NCBI RefSeq assembly: GCF_029428875.1
Contig: NZ_JAJSOO010000001.1
Coordinates: forward strand, 6,854,501 to 6,918,500
DNA length: 64,000 bases
Direction: 5' to 3'
DNA from: Streptomyces sp. JH34
GTDB taxonomy: Bacteria > Actinomycetota > Actinomycetes > Streptomycetales > Streptomycetaceae
Of this stretch, positions 25,145-33,427 are shown one piece after another. Each line of letters begins with the position of its first letter. Position 1 is the stretch's first letter. The notes beneath the pieces were generated by a model that saw only the letters and a list, made by a program, of their open reading frames with translations, was not told where the DNA came from and made no database searches. The position numbers and the translations under genes were made by a program.

Positions 25145-26782
25145 GTGGCAGCCATCCGTCCGACCGAGGCCACCACCGCACCCTGGTGGCGCGACGCCGC
25201 CATCTACCAGATCTACGTACGCAGCTTCGCCGACGGCGACGGGGACGGCACCGGCGATCTCGCGGGAGTGCGGGCGAGACTTCCCTACCTCGTCGAACTG
25301 GGCGTCGACGCCCTGTGGTTCACCCCCTGGTACCTCTCCCCGCTGGCCGACGGCGGATACGACGTGGCCGACTACCGGGTCATCGATCCCGCCTTCGGCC
25401 ATCTCGCCGAGGCGGAGAAGCTCATCGCCGAAGCCCGGGAGCTGGGCATCCGCACGATCATCGACATCGTCCCCAACCACGTCTCCGACCGGCACAGCTG
25501 GTTCCGGGCGGCGCTGGCCTCCACCCCCGGCAGCCCCGAGCGTGAGCTCTTCCACTTCCGCGACGGACGCGGCGACCACGGGGAGATCCCGCCCAACGAC
25601 TGGGTCTCGGAATTCGGCGGTACCCCGTGGACCAGGATCGACGACGGCCAGTGGTACCTGCACCTGTTCGCCCCGGGCCAGCCCGACCTCAACTGGGCGC
25701 ACCCGGCGGTCCGCCAGGAACACGAGGACGTCCTGCGCTTCTGGTTCGAACGGGGCGTCGCGGGCGTGCGGATCGACTCGGCGGCCCTGCTCGCCAAGGA
25801 CCCCGCCCTGCCCGACTTCGTCAAGGGCACCGACCCCCACCCGTACGTCGACCGCGACGAACTCCACGACATCTACCGCTCGTGGCGCGCCGTCGCCGAC
25901 CGGTACGACGGCATCTTCGTCGGCGAGGTCTGGCTCCCCGACTCCGAGCGCTTCGCCCGCTACCTGCGGCCCGACGAACTGCACACCGCCTTCAACTTCA
26001 ACTTCCTGGCCTGCCCGTGGGACGCCGGACCGCTGCGCTCCGCGATCGACGACACACTCGCCGAGCACGCCCCGGTGGGAGCCCCCGCCACCTGGGTCCT
26101 GTGCAACCACGACGTCACCCGAACGGTCACCCGCTACGGACGCGAGGACACCGGCTTCGACTTCGCCGCCAAGGTCTTCGGCACACCCACCGACCTGGGG
26201 CTCGGCACCCGCAGGGCGAGGGCGGCCGCCCTGCTCTCCCTGGCGCTGCCCGGCGCCGTCTACCTCTACCAGGGCGAGGAGCTGGGGCTGCCGGAGGCCG
26301 ACATCCCCCGCGACCGCATCGAGGACCCGATGCACCTGCGCTCCGGCGGCGTCGACCCGGGAAGGGACGGCTGCCGGGTCCCCCTGCCCTGGTCCGCCGG
26401 GGAGCCGTACGCCGGATTCGGGTCGTCCGTCGAACCCTGGCTCCCGCAGCCGGCGTCCTGGGCTTCCTACGCGGCCGACCGGCAGAGCGCCGACCCCGGC
26501 TCCATGCTCACCCTCTACCGGGACGCGCTGCGGCTGCGCCGCGCGGAGCCGGGCTTCGCCGCCGCCCCCGGCGAGACCTCCGACGGCCGGCTGAACTGGC
26601 TGCCGTCGGACCCCGGCGTCCTCGCCTTCACGCGGACCCACGGCCTGATCTGCGTCGTCAACCTCTCGGGAAGCCCGGTCCCGCTCCCCGGGCACGACGG
26701 GATCCTGCTGACCAGTGGCCCCCTCGACGGCTCGGGCCTGCTGCCGGACGACACCGCGGCCTGGCTGCGCCGGAAGCGATAG
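25145..26782 (+). CDS. Cytoplasmic alpha-glucosidase, GH13 (oligo-1,6-glucosidase subfamily type)
   Basis: Hydrolyses imported alpha-gluco-oligosaccharides; 545 residues, no signal peptide. The opening WWRDAAIYQIYVRSFADGDGDGTGDLAG, with a Ca-loop-like DGDGDGTGD, is typical of the alpha-glucosidase branch. Catalytic residues by motif: nucleophile Asp211 (GVRIDSAALLA), acid/base Glu261 (FVGEVW) and Asp323 (CNHDVTR). GTG at 25145 with AAAGGAA upstream is preferred over the longer start at 25091. Last gene of the second CUT1 operon; it would convert nigero- or malto-oligosaccharides to glucose. Linkage specificity cannot be read from sequence. Confidence 0.93.
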   Translation: MAAIRPTEATTAPWWRDAAIYQIYVRSFADGDGDGTGDLAGVRARLPYLVELGVDALWFTPWYLSPLADGGYDVADYRVIDPAFGHLAEAEKLIAEARELGIRTIIDIVPNHVSDRHSWFRAALASTPGSPERELFHFRDGRGDHGEIPPNDWVSEFGGTPWTRIDDGQWYLHLFAPGQPDLNWAHPAVRQEHEDVLRFWFERGVAGVRIDSAALLAKDPALPDFVKGTDPHPYVDRDELHDIYRSWRAVADRYDGIFVGEVWLPDSERFARYLRPDELHTAFNFNFLACPWDAGPLRSAIDDTLAEHAPVGAPATWVLCNHDVTRTVTRYGREDTGFDFAAKVFGTPTDLGLGTRRARAAALLSLALPGAVYLYQGEELGLPEADIPRDRIEDPMHLRSGGVDPGRDGCRVPLPWSAGEPYAGFGSSVEPWLPQPASWASYAADRQSADPGSMLTLYRDALRLRRAEPGFAAAPGETSDGRLNWLPSDPGVLAFTRTHGLICVVNLSGSPVPLPGHDGILLTSGPLDGSGLLPDDTAAWLRRKR

Positions 26783-26814
26783 CGAAGGGACCCGGGCTGC
26801 GGCAGAGTGGTCGT

Positions 26815-27132
26815 ATGGACGACCTCAACGCTCTCGCCGACGAGCACCTGGCCGCGGCCCGGGCCAACACGCACGGGCGCAGCGCGCACCTGCTGCTTCG
26901 CCAGGAGCCGCTGCGGCAGACGGTGATCGCGCTCACCGGGGGGACCGCCCTCGACGAGCACAACGCACCACCCGCCGCGTCCCTCCAGGTGCTGCGCGGC
27001 ACGGTCCGGGTCACCGCCGGCTCCGGGGACGTGGACCTCACGTCGGGCGGACTGCACCCCCTTCCCCGGGAACGGCACGGGCTGCTCGCCCTGGAGGACA
27101 CGGTGGTGCTGCTCACCGCCGTGAACGACTGA
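26815..27132 (+). CDS. Small cupin-domain protein
   Basis: 105-residue cytoplasmic protein, a single cupin barrel: LRQTVIALTGGTALDEHNAPPAASLQVLRGTVRV resembles cupin motif 1, and LHPLPRERHGLLALEDTVVLLT resembles motif 2. Only some of the usual metal-binding His/Glu remain (His in DEHN, His in ERHG), so metal binding is uncertain. It begins 32 bases after the glucosidase and could be its last co-transcribed gene. Ribosome site weak. Function unknown; small cupins of this type are often sensors or stress proteins. Confidence 0.75.
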   Translation: MDDLNALADEHLAAARANTHGRSAHLLLRQEPLRQTVIALTGGTALDEHNAPPAASLQVLRGTVRVTAGSGDVDLTSGGLHPLPRERHGLLALEDTVVLLTAVND

Positions 27133-27253
27133 GCGGACCTGGAGTACACCCGCGGGATCGAGGCATGAGACAAAGGGAGACCACGGGGACGCCGGGCACA
27201 CCGGTGACGGCGTCCCGCGCCTCACCTTTTCCTACGTCCCCCGGAGTGTCCGC

Positions 27254-28162
27254 GTGCCCAGCAGGACCGACGAACCCGTCGCGGAACGAACCGCGCCCCC
27301 GGCAGGGGACGCGGCGCGGAGGCGCTGGCGCACCGCTCTGCGCCGCACCCCTGTCTCACTCTGGAACGACGACATCTCCGACTGGGCGGCGGCCCTGACC
27401 TACTACGCCATCCTCGCGCTGCTCCCGGCGCTCCTCGTCACCGTCTCCGTCATCGGGCTCGCCAACCCCGGCGCCACGAACGCCCTGATCGCCGACATCA
27501 CGGCCTTCGCGCCGGCCGAGTCCGGCGCGGCCCTCCGCCGGCCCCTGGAAGCGGCCACCCACGAGCGCAGCGCCGTCTGGCTGCTCGTGGTCACGGGCAG
27601 CGTGAGCGCCGTGTGGTCCGCCTCCAGCTACCTGGCGGTCTTCCGCAGGGCGATGCACGCCATGCACCGGGTGAAGGACACCAGGCCCCCGCTGCGCCAG
27701 GCCCACATCATCGTGGCCTCGGCCGTCGGACTGCTCGTCCTCCTGATGGCCAGCGCCTTCGCCCTCGTGCTCACCGGTCCGCTGGCGCGCTGGCTGGGCC
27801 GTCGGCTGGGCCTCGCGCAGGCCGGCGAGACGTTGTGGGCCGGCCTCAAGTGGCCCATCCTGCTCTGTCTGGTCGCCTGTCTCATCGTGGTCCTCTTCAG
27901 CACCGGTCCCCGTTCCGCGCGGGGGCTGAGGAAGGGGCTGCCCGGCGGGGTCCTCGCCGCCTTCCTCTGGCTGGTGGCCTCGGCGGGATTCGCGCTGTAC
28001 GCCACCCACATCGGGAGCTACAGCCGCCTGTACGGTTCGCTGGCCGGCCTGGTCGTCTTCCTGATCTGGATCTGGTTCACCAATCTGGCGCTCCTGGTCG
28101 GCGCCCAGTTCAACGTCGAGCTGGCCCGCTCGGACGACGACTACCGGCAGGCGGTGACCTGA
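27254..28162 (+). CDS. YihY/BrkB-family inner-membrane protein
   Basis: Integral membrane protein of 302 residues with about six transmembrane segments, cytoplasmic Arg-rich N-terminus and the conserved family segments WNDDISDWAAALTYYAILALLPALL and YGSLAGLVVFLIWIWFTNLALLVGAQFN (given here only as landmarks at about residues 35-60 and 255-283). Once called ribonuclease BN, the family is now regarded as membrane proteins of unknown role. GTG start at 27254 with GGAG 7 bases upstream. Confidence 0.9.
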   Translation: MPSRTDEPVAERTAPPAGDAARRRWRTALRRTPVSLWNDDISDWAAALTYYAILALLPALLVTVSVIGLANPGATNALIADITAFAPAESGAALRRPLEAATHERSAVWLLVVTGSVSAVWSASSYLAVFRRAMHAMHRVKDTRPPLRQAHIIVASAVGLLVLLMASAFALVLTGPLARWLGRRLGLAQAGETLWAGLKWPILLCLVACLIVVLFSTGPRSARGLRKGLPGGVLAAFLWLVASAGFALYATHIGSYSRLYGSLAGLVVFLIWIWFTNLALLVGAQFNVELARSDDDYRQAVT

Positions 28163-28179
28163 GAGGCCCCAGGGCCTTG

Positions 28180-28193
28180 TGGGAGCGCTCCCA
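28180..28193. promoter_or_regulatory. CebR-type operator, perfect 14-base palindrome
   Basis: TGGGAGCGCTCCCA is identical to the established CebR box that controls cellobiose/cello-oligosaccharide uptake (cebEFG-bglC) in Streptomyces. It lies 18 bases before the GNAT start, where bound CebR would block transcription. Confidence 0.8.
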
Positions 28194-28211
28194 AGGGGTG
28201 AGGATGAGCCG

Positions 28212-28904
28212 GTGAACCGGACCGCGTACGTACGTCCCTACCGACCCGCCGACCAGGAGGCCCTCGCGGACATCTGTGTCCGCACGGCCGACAACGGCGG
28301 CGACAGCACGCGTCTGTACCCCGATCCCGGGCTGATGCCCGCGCTGTTCGCCGAGCCCTACGCCCACCTCGAACCGGAGCTGGCCTTCGTGCTCGACGAC
28401 GGCTCGGGACGCGCGGTCGGCTACGTCCTGGGGACCGCGGACACGAAGGGGTTCGTGGCCGGTTTCCGCGAGATCTGGCTGCCCCGGGTGACGGACCGCT
28501 TCCCCGAGCCCGAGGGGGAACCGGAGACGCTCACCGACGCGATGACGGCCCTTCTGTACCGTCCCGAGCGCATGGTCCTGCCCGAGCTGGAGGACCACCC
28601 CGCGCACCTGCACATCGACCTGCTGCCCCCCTGGCAGCGCAAGGGGCACGGCAGGGAGCTGATGGGAGCGTTCCTGGACGCCCTGCACCGCAAGGGCGTC
28701 CGGGCCGTCCATCTGTCGATGCTGACGGCGAACACCCCGGCCAGGGCCTTCTACGACCGCCTCGGGTTCCACGTGATCGACGTGCCCGACCCCGGGCCGC
28801 TCACCTATCTGGGGCGCTCCACGGAGGGTGTGGGACGGGAGAGCTGGGCAGGTAGTGGACGGCGAGCCGGGGAGAGGGCCCAGGCCGCCGGTTCGGAGGG
28901 GTGA
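28212..28904 (+). CDS. GNAT N-acetyltransferase, O-GlcNAcase pseudo-HAT-like group
   Basis: Cytoplasmic acetyltransferase, 230 residues. The opening RPYRPADQEALADICVRTAD and the later HLHIDLLPPWQRKGHGRELM (acetyl-CoA loop) and ANTPARAFYDRLGF are GNAT signatures. From memory the N-terminal part resembles the Streptomyces GNATs noted for similarity to the C-terminal domain of human O-GlcNAcase; this is recollection, not an alignment. GTG at 28212 is used: the ATG at 28204 reads straight into a stop. An overlong Gly/Ser/Arg tail follows the fold. A CebR-type box sits just upstream and a FepB-fold gene follows at once. Confidence 0.85.
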   Translation: MNRTAYVRPYRPADQEALADICVRTADNGGDSTRLYPDPGLMPALFAEPYAHLEPELAFVLDDGSGRAVGYVLGTADTKGFVAGFREIWLPRVTDRFPEPEGEPETLTDAMTALLYRPERMVLPELEDHPAHLHIDLLPPWQRKGHGRELMGAFLDALHRKGVRAVHLSMLTANTPARAFYDRLGFHVIDVPDPGPLTYLGRSTEGVGRESWAGSGRRAGERAQAAGSEG

Positions 28905-28909
28905 GCGGC

Positions 28910-29788
28910 ATGACCGAGCAGCGCGCGTGGAGCTTCGAGGACGACCGGGGCCGGCTGGCGGCCGCCGACCGCAGGCCGTCCAGGGTGCTCGCGTACGTCC
29001 AGGCGGGAGCGACGCTGTGGGACTACGGGATACGTCCGGAGGGGATCTTCGGCTCCGGCCACGACGGGGCGGAGCCCGACCGGGCGAAGACGGGCACGCT
29101 CCCGCTGGACTCCGTGGACTACCGGGGCGCGGGCGACGACCTGGACGTGGACACGCTGTTACGCGGCGGGCCCGACCTGGTCGTCGCCGTCAGCTACGGC
29201 CACGGCCAGCTCTACGGCCTGGACCCGGAGACCGCCGAACGCCTGGAGGAGAGCGTCCCGGTCGTCGCGGTCGACGTGGGCCAGGCGCGCACCCTCGACC
29301 GGGTCGCCGAGCGGTTCGCCGAGCTCGCGCGTTCGCTCGGGGGCGCGCCGGCCACGGACGCGGCGGACGAGCTGCGCACCGCCCGTGTACGGCTCCGTGC
29401 GGCCGTCCGCGCCGCCTCCGCCAACCCCAGGGTCCTGGCCCTCTCTCCCGCCGGCCAGGAACAGGCGTACGCCGCCCGTCCCCAGATGTGGCCCGAGCTG
29501 CGGGTCCTGGCCGAACTGGGCGTCGCTCTGGTGTCCCCGCCCGGCGGAGCCGGCGTCAACTGGGCCACCGTCGACTGGGAGGCCGCGGCGGCCCTGGAGC
29601 CCGGCATCGTCCTGACGGACATCCGGTCCAACGCGATCCCGCTCGACGAGGTCGCCGCCCCGGCCTGGGAACCGGCCCGGCGTCGCGCGCGGACCGTGCC
29701 GTGGAACCCGGAACCCCTGTGCAGTCCGCAGGCCCACGCGCGCTTCCTCGCTCTCGTGGCGGACGCCGTGGAGGAGTCGGGCGGCTGA
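28910..29788 (+). CDS. FepB/FhuD-fold substrate-binding-like protein without signal peptide, TTA codon
   Basis: 292 residues resembling iron-siderophore or corrinoid binding proteins (PSRVLAYVQAGATLWDYGIRP, PDLVVAVSYGH, VPVVAVDV, FAELARSLG, ALEPGIVLTDIR). Unusually, it lacks any signal peptide or lipobox, so it should stay in the cytoplasm; secretion by another route or a non-transport role is possible. ATG at 28910 has GGAGGGG 8 bases upstream; a GTG at 28901 overlaps the GNAT stop but is too close to the ribosome site. Codon 84 is TTA (29159-29161), which requires the bldA tRNA. Co-transcribed with the GNAT. Confidence 0.82.
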   Translation: MTEQRAWSFEDDRGRLAAADRRPSRVLAYVQAGATLWDYGIRPEGIFGSGHDGAEPDRAKTGTLPLDSVDYRGAGDDLDVDTLLRGGPDLVVAVSYGHGQLYGLDPETAERLEESVPVVAVDVGQARTLDRVAERFAELARSLGGAPATDAADELRTARVRLRAAVRAASANPRVLALSPAGQEQAYAARPQMWPELRVLAELGVALVSPPGGAGVNWATVDWEAAAALEPGIVLTDIRSNAIPLDEVAAPAWEPARRRARTVPWNPEPLCSPQAHARFLALVADAVEESGG

Positions 29789-29814
29789 GCACCGCACCCG
29801 GGCCGGCGGCTCCC

Positions 29815-29855
29815 TGCTCCGTACGGACGCCGCTTTCATGCTCCGTACGGACGCC
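29815..29855 (+). repeat. 17-base direct repeat upstream of the L31 gene
   Basis: TGCTCCGTACGGACGCC occurs at 29815-29831 and 29839-29855, a 24-base period, with CCGTACGG as inner palindrome. It ends 81 bases before the L31 start, a place where a regulator could bind. The protein is unknown. Confidence 0.7.
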
Positions 29856-29936
29856 CCCGGATCGCGCGGGCCGCCGCCCTTGGCGAGGCTGGCCCGGAGC
29901 CGGGACGCGAGATCCCCCGTACTTCCAGGAGCACAG

Positions 29937-30200
29937 ATGCAGCAGGACAAGCACCCGTCGTACCGTCCCGTGGTCTTCCGTGACCGTTCCGCCGGGTACG
30001 CCTTCCTGACCCGGTCCACCGCGTCGAGCGAGCAGACGATCGACTGGGACGACGGCAACAGCTACCCGGTCGTCGACGTGGAGATCTCCGCCGAGAGCCA
30101 CCCGTTCTTCACCGGCAAGGCGCGGGTCGTGGACACCGAGGGCCGGGTAGCGAAGTTCGAGCGGCGGTACGGGGACGAAGGGGGCAAGGGCGCCTCCTGA
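29937..30200 (+). CDS. rpmE2: Ribosomal protein L31 type B
   Basis: Large-subunit ribosomal protein, 87 residues (YRPVVFRD, STASSEQTIDWDDG, YPVVDVEISAESHPFFTGK). It lacks the CxxC pairs of the zinc-binding form, so it is the zinc-independent paralogue that replaces L31 under zinc limitation. AGGAG ribosome site. In other Streptomyces such paralogues are Zur-controlled, but no recognisable Zur box was seen here; the 17-base direct repeat upstream is the only regulatory candidate. It stands alone, without the usual L28/L33/S14 zinc-free paralogues beside it. Confidence 0.95.
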   Translation: MQQDKHPSYRPVVFRDRSAGYAFLTRSTASSEQTIDWDDGNSYPVVDVEISAESHPFFTGKARVVDTEGRVAKFERRYGDEGGKGAS

Positions 30201-30313
30201 GCCCGGGTCTCCGCCGCTCACCGCGCCCGGGGCACAATCGGTGGGCAGTGTGTCCCGCGCCGGCCGTGCTCCGGCGGGGCACCCCCGCCCGAGCCTCCAG
30301 GAGACCCGCGCCC

Positions 30314-31264
30314 ATGCCCGACAGCCCCGCCCTGCTGGTCATCGGCGAGTGCGTCGCCGACATCGTCCGGATGCCGGGCGCCCCGGACCGGACGCATCCC
30401 GGTGGAAGCCCCGCGAACGTCGCGTACGGGCTGGCCAGGCTGGGCCGGCGGACCACCTTGATCACCCAGCTCGGCCCCGACCCAAACGGGCGGCTGATCA
30501 AGGACCACCTGGAGTCGGCCGGTGTGCGGGTCCTGACCGACGGGAGCGGCGCGCCCACGCCCACCGCCACGGTCGGACTCGACGACGCGGGCCGGGCCAC
30601 GTACGGATTCGAGATCACCTGGACGCTCGGCCCGGTGGAGCGGGCCGGTGAGCCTCCCCGCCACGTCCACACCGGGTCCCTCGCCACCGCCCTGGACCCC
30701 GGCGCGGGCACCGTCCTGGACCTCGTCCGGTCGCTCCGGGACGGGTCGACCGTCAGCTACGACCCCAACGTCCGGCCCGCGCTGATGGGTGACCACGCCC
30801 GGGCGGTGCGGCGGGCGGAAAGCTGCGTGGCGCTGAGCGACGTCGTCAAGGCCAGCGACGAGGACCTGCGGTGGCTGTACCCGGACGAGTCGCCGGAGGA
30901 GACGGCCGGGCGGTGGCTGCGCTCCGGTCCGGCGGTCGTCCTGGTGACCAGGGGGGCCGCGGGAGCCACGGCGTTCCTGCCGGGCTCGGCGGTGAGCACG
31001 GGCGCGCCGCCCGTGCGGATCGCGGACACGGTGGGAGCGGGCGACGCCTTCATGTCCGGCGCCCTGCACGCGCTGGCCTCGCACGGACTGCTCGGAACGG
31101 AGGGCCGCGCGGGACTGCGTTCCCTGGACACCACCCTCCTGGGCGACGTGCTGCGCCGTGCCGTGGCCTCGGCCGCGGTGACCGTCGCACGGGCCGGGGC
31201 CCTGCCTCCCGACCGGGAGGAGCTGGCCGCCGCCCTGGCGGGCGGGTCCGGCCCTGACCGGTAG
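30314..31264 (+). CDS. PfkB-family carbohydrate kinase (fructokinase/ribokinase-like)
   Basis: ATP-dependent sugar kinase, 316 residues, cytoplasmic. N-terminal VIGECVADIVRMPG and GGSPANVAYGLARLG (substrate and lid region), C-terminal IADTVGAGDAFMSGAL with catalytic base Asp244. The sequence is fructokinase-like, but the family includes ribokinase and other enzymes. ATG at 30314 follows AGGAG; the longer start at 30248 adds no conserved sequence. Monocistronic. Confidence 0.92.
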   Translation: MPDSPALLVIGECVADIVRMPGAPDRTHPGGSPANVAYGLARLGRRTTLITQLGPDPNGRLIKDHLESAGVRVLTDGSGAPTPTATVGLDDAGRATYGFEITWTLGPVERAGEPPRHVHTGSLATALDPGAGTVLDLVRSLRDGSTVSYDPNVRPALMGDHARAVRRAESCVALSDVVKASDEDLRWLYPDESPEETAGRWLRSGPAVVLVTRGAAGATAFLPGSAVSTGAPPVRIADTVGAGDAFMSGALHALASHGLLGTEGRAGLRSLDTTLLGDVLRRAVASAAVTVARAGALPPDREELAAALAGGSGPDR

Positions 31265-31312
31265 GCGCGGGCCCAGGGTGTCCTCGCCCGTGCCCCGGTC
31301 GTTCACTTCGTT

Positions 31313-33157
31313 ATGACCGTGACCCTTACCGACACCGTCCCACCGTCCACGACCGACCTGCTGACCGGCGTCCTCCTCGGTCCGGAGTTCCGCCGCGAGC
31401 ACGGCTTCTGGCAGCGGCTGATCAGCACAGAACCGTTCCGCCGCCCCGCCGGCGGAACGCCCGAGGAGCGGCTGGAACTCGCCTACGCACGGTTGCGGAT
31501 CCTCAATAGCGCCCTCGACAGCGGAGCACGGCTCGCCGCCGACCTCCGGGCGCTGGCCGCCCTGCACGCCTGGCTCGGTCCGGTGGATCCCGCCCTGACC
31601 ACCGTGGCGGGCATCCACTACAACCTCTTCCTCGGCAGCCTCCTCGATCACGAGAGCGTCGGCAGCCGCGACCTGTCGGACTATCTGACGATGCGGCGCA
31701 TCGGCACCTTCCTCTGTACGGAGGTGGCACACGGCAACAACGCCGCGGCCATGGAGACCACCGCGACGTACGACCGCGAACGGGACGGCTTCGTCCTGCA
31801 CACCCCGAACGCGGGCGCGCAGAAGTTCATGCCCAACACCAGCCCCGCGGGCGGAGCCAAGACCGGTCTGGTCGCGGCGCGACTGGTGGCCGACGGCGCG
31901 GACCACGGGGTGCGCCTCTTCCTCGTGCCGCTCACCGACGACGAACAGGCGCTCCCGGGCGTCCGGGTGCGACGGCTCCCCGCCCGCATGGGCAGCCCCG
32001 TGGACCACTGCCTGACCTCGTTCGACCGGCTGTTCGTGGCGCGGGACGCCCTGCTGGGCTCCGGCGAGGACGGCGACGTCCAGGGGGAGTTCAGGACGGA
32101 GCCGGGAGACAGGCGCCGGCGTTTCCTGACCTCGATCGGGCGGGTCACCCCCGGCCGGATCTCCATGAGCGCCTGCGCGGCCGGCTCGGCCCGCGCGACC
32201 CTCGCGGTGGCCGTGCGCTACGGCGGCCACCGGCTGATCTCCGGCAGCCGCGGCGCGCCGCCCGTGCCGGTCAACGCCCACCGGACCCACCACGGGCCGC
32301 TCGCCTCGGCCATGGCCACCGTCTTCGCCATGACCCTGCTGTACCGCAGGGCACAGGAACGCTGGGAGGCCTGCACGGACGACGAGGGCCGGGCCGAGGC
32401 CGGGACGCTCGTCGACGTCGCCAAGGCGTGGATCACGTGGCGGGCCCGTGACGTCATCGTCCAGAGCCGTGAACGCTGCGGCGCGCAGGCACTCCTCGAG
32501 AACAACGGCATGACCGAACTCGTCACCGGAGTGGAGGGTGCCATCACGGCGGAGGGCGACAACATCGCCCTGTACACCAAGGCGGCCGCCGACATGCTCT
32601 TCGCCGCCGGGCCCGGCCGTGCGGACGACCGGGCCGCGCACACCGGCGACCTCGCCGACCCGCGCTTCCTCGGCGCACTCCTCGCCTCGGTCCAGGACAT
32701 CTGGTTCGCCCGGGCCAGGGAGCGGGTGCTGCGGGCGGCGGACGCCGACGCGCTCGGACGCTGGAACGTCGCATCGGGCCCCGCGCTGCGCGGGGTCGAG
32801 GCCTATGCGTACCGGCAGGCCGCCGAGGCGTACGCCGAGGCCCGCGCCGCTCTGCCCGAAGGGGCCGCGAAGGACCGGCTGGGGGAACTGGAGCGCCTGT
32901 TCGCCGTCGAGTGGGTGGCTCGCAACAGCGGGGACCTGATGGCCGCCGGTCTCCTGAGCGGCGATCAGACCGAGACCCTGGCGCGGGACGCCGAGGAACT
33001 GATCACGGCCGTCGCCGCTCACGCCCCTCAGCTCGCCGACTCCTTCGCCCTGCCCGAGGCGCTGCTCGCCGACTGGCCGATCGCCGGCCCCGGCTACGCC
33101 GACGCCTACGACGACCCCGAGGGCCCCTGGAACACCGCCGCGACGGACGCCCGGTGA
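31313..33157 (+). CDS. Acyl-CoA oxidase/dehydrogenase-family flavoenzyme
   Basis: 614 residues, longer than a classical acyl-CoA dehydrogenase (about 380) and similar to acyl-CoA oxidases, which carry an extra C-terminal domain. Landmarks are MRRIGTFLCTEVAHGNNAAAMET (FAD/substrate region near residue 125), KFMPNTSPAGGAKTGLVAARL, and a late VTGVEGAITAEGDN segment near the expected catalytic glutamate region. It would oxidise acyl-CoA in fatty-acid or polyketide-precursor breakdown. Ribosome site poor (CACTTCGTTATG), so translation may be weak or the start may differ slightly. Confidence 0.87.
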   Translation: MTVTLTDTVPPSTTDLLTGVLLGPEFRREHGFWQRLISTEPFRRPAGGTPEERLELAYARLRILNSALDSGARLAADLRALAALHAWLGPVDPALTTVAGIHYNLFLGSLLDHESVGSRDLSDYLTMRRIGTFLCTEVAHGNNAAAMETTATYDRERDGFVLHTPNAGAQKFMPNTSPAGGAKTGLVAARLVADGADHGVRLFLVPLTDDEQALPGVRVRRLPARMGSPVDHCLTSFDRLFVARDALLGSGEDGDVQGEFRTEPGDRRRRFLTSIGRVTPGRISMSACAAGSARATLAVAVRYGGHRLISGSRGAPPVPVNAHRTHHGPLASAMATVFAMTLLYRRAQERWEACTDDEGRAEAGTLVDVAKAWITWRARDVIVQSRERCGAQALLENNGMTELVTGVEGAITAEGDNIALYTKAAADMLFAAGPGRADDRAAHTGDLADPRFLGALLASVQDIWFARARERVLRAADADALGRWNVASGPALRGVEAYAYRQAAEAYAEARAALPEGAAKDRLGELERLFAVEWVARNSGDLMAAGLLSGDQTETLARDAEELITAVAAHAPQLADSFALPEALLADWPIAGPGYADAYDDPEGPWNTAATDAR

Positions 33158-33180
33158 GCGCCCCGCGCAAGGAGCAGGTG

Positions 33181-33324
33181 ATGTGCGGCGGGCTCGGCGA
33201 GCGCCTGGAGATCCTGGGTCTGCGTGCCGTGCTGCTGGCCTACTGGGGCACCACGTCCGTGCTCGCCCGTCGGTGCGGGAAGACGCAGAGCGGCGGCGGC
33301 GAATCGGTTCACCCCATGCGCTGA
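33181..33324 (+). CDS. Possible small protein, 47 residues, unknown
   Basis: A short frame with a strong ribosome site (AAGGAG, 6 bases before ATG), starting 24 bases after the acyl-CoA oxidase stop. It contains CGGLGERLEILGLRAVLLAYW, landmarks for a partly hydrophobic helix, and a polar tail with one more Cys. A GTG at 33154 overlapping the oxidase stop (GTGA) would give 56 residues. I do not recognise it. Support comes only from the ribosome site and position. Confidence 0.4.
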   Translation: MCGGLGERLEILGLRAVLLAYWGTTSVLARRCGKTQSGGGESVHPMR

Positions 33325-33427
33325 CCCGCCCGACGGCCGTCGCCGGTACGGAGGGGAGCGGCTGCCCGACGACCGGCGACGGCCCCGAAGTCCGGCGACA
33401 CGCCGCGTGATAGCTTGCAGACGCCAG

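Noticed and set aside
29789..29936. Zur box before the L31 type B gene
   Set aside because: No AT-rich palindrome of the Zur type is present; only the 17-base GC-rich direct repeat.
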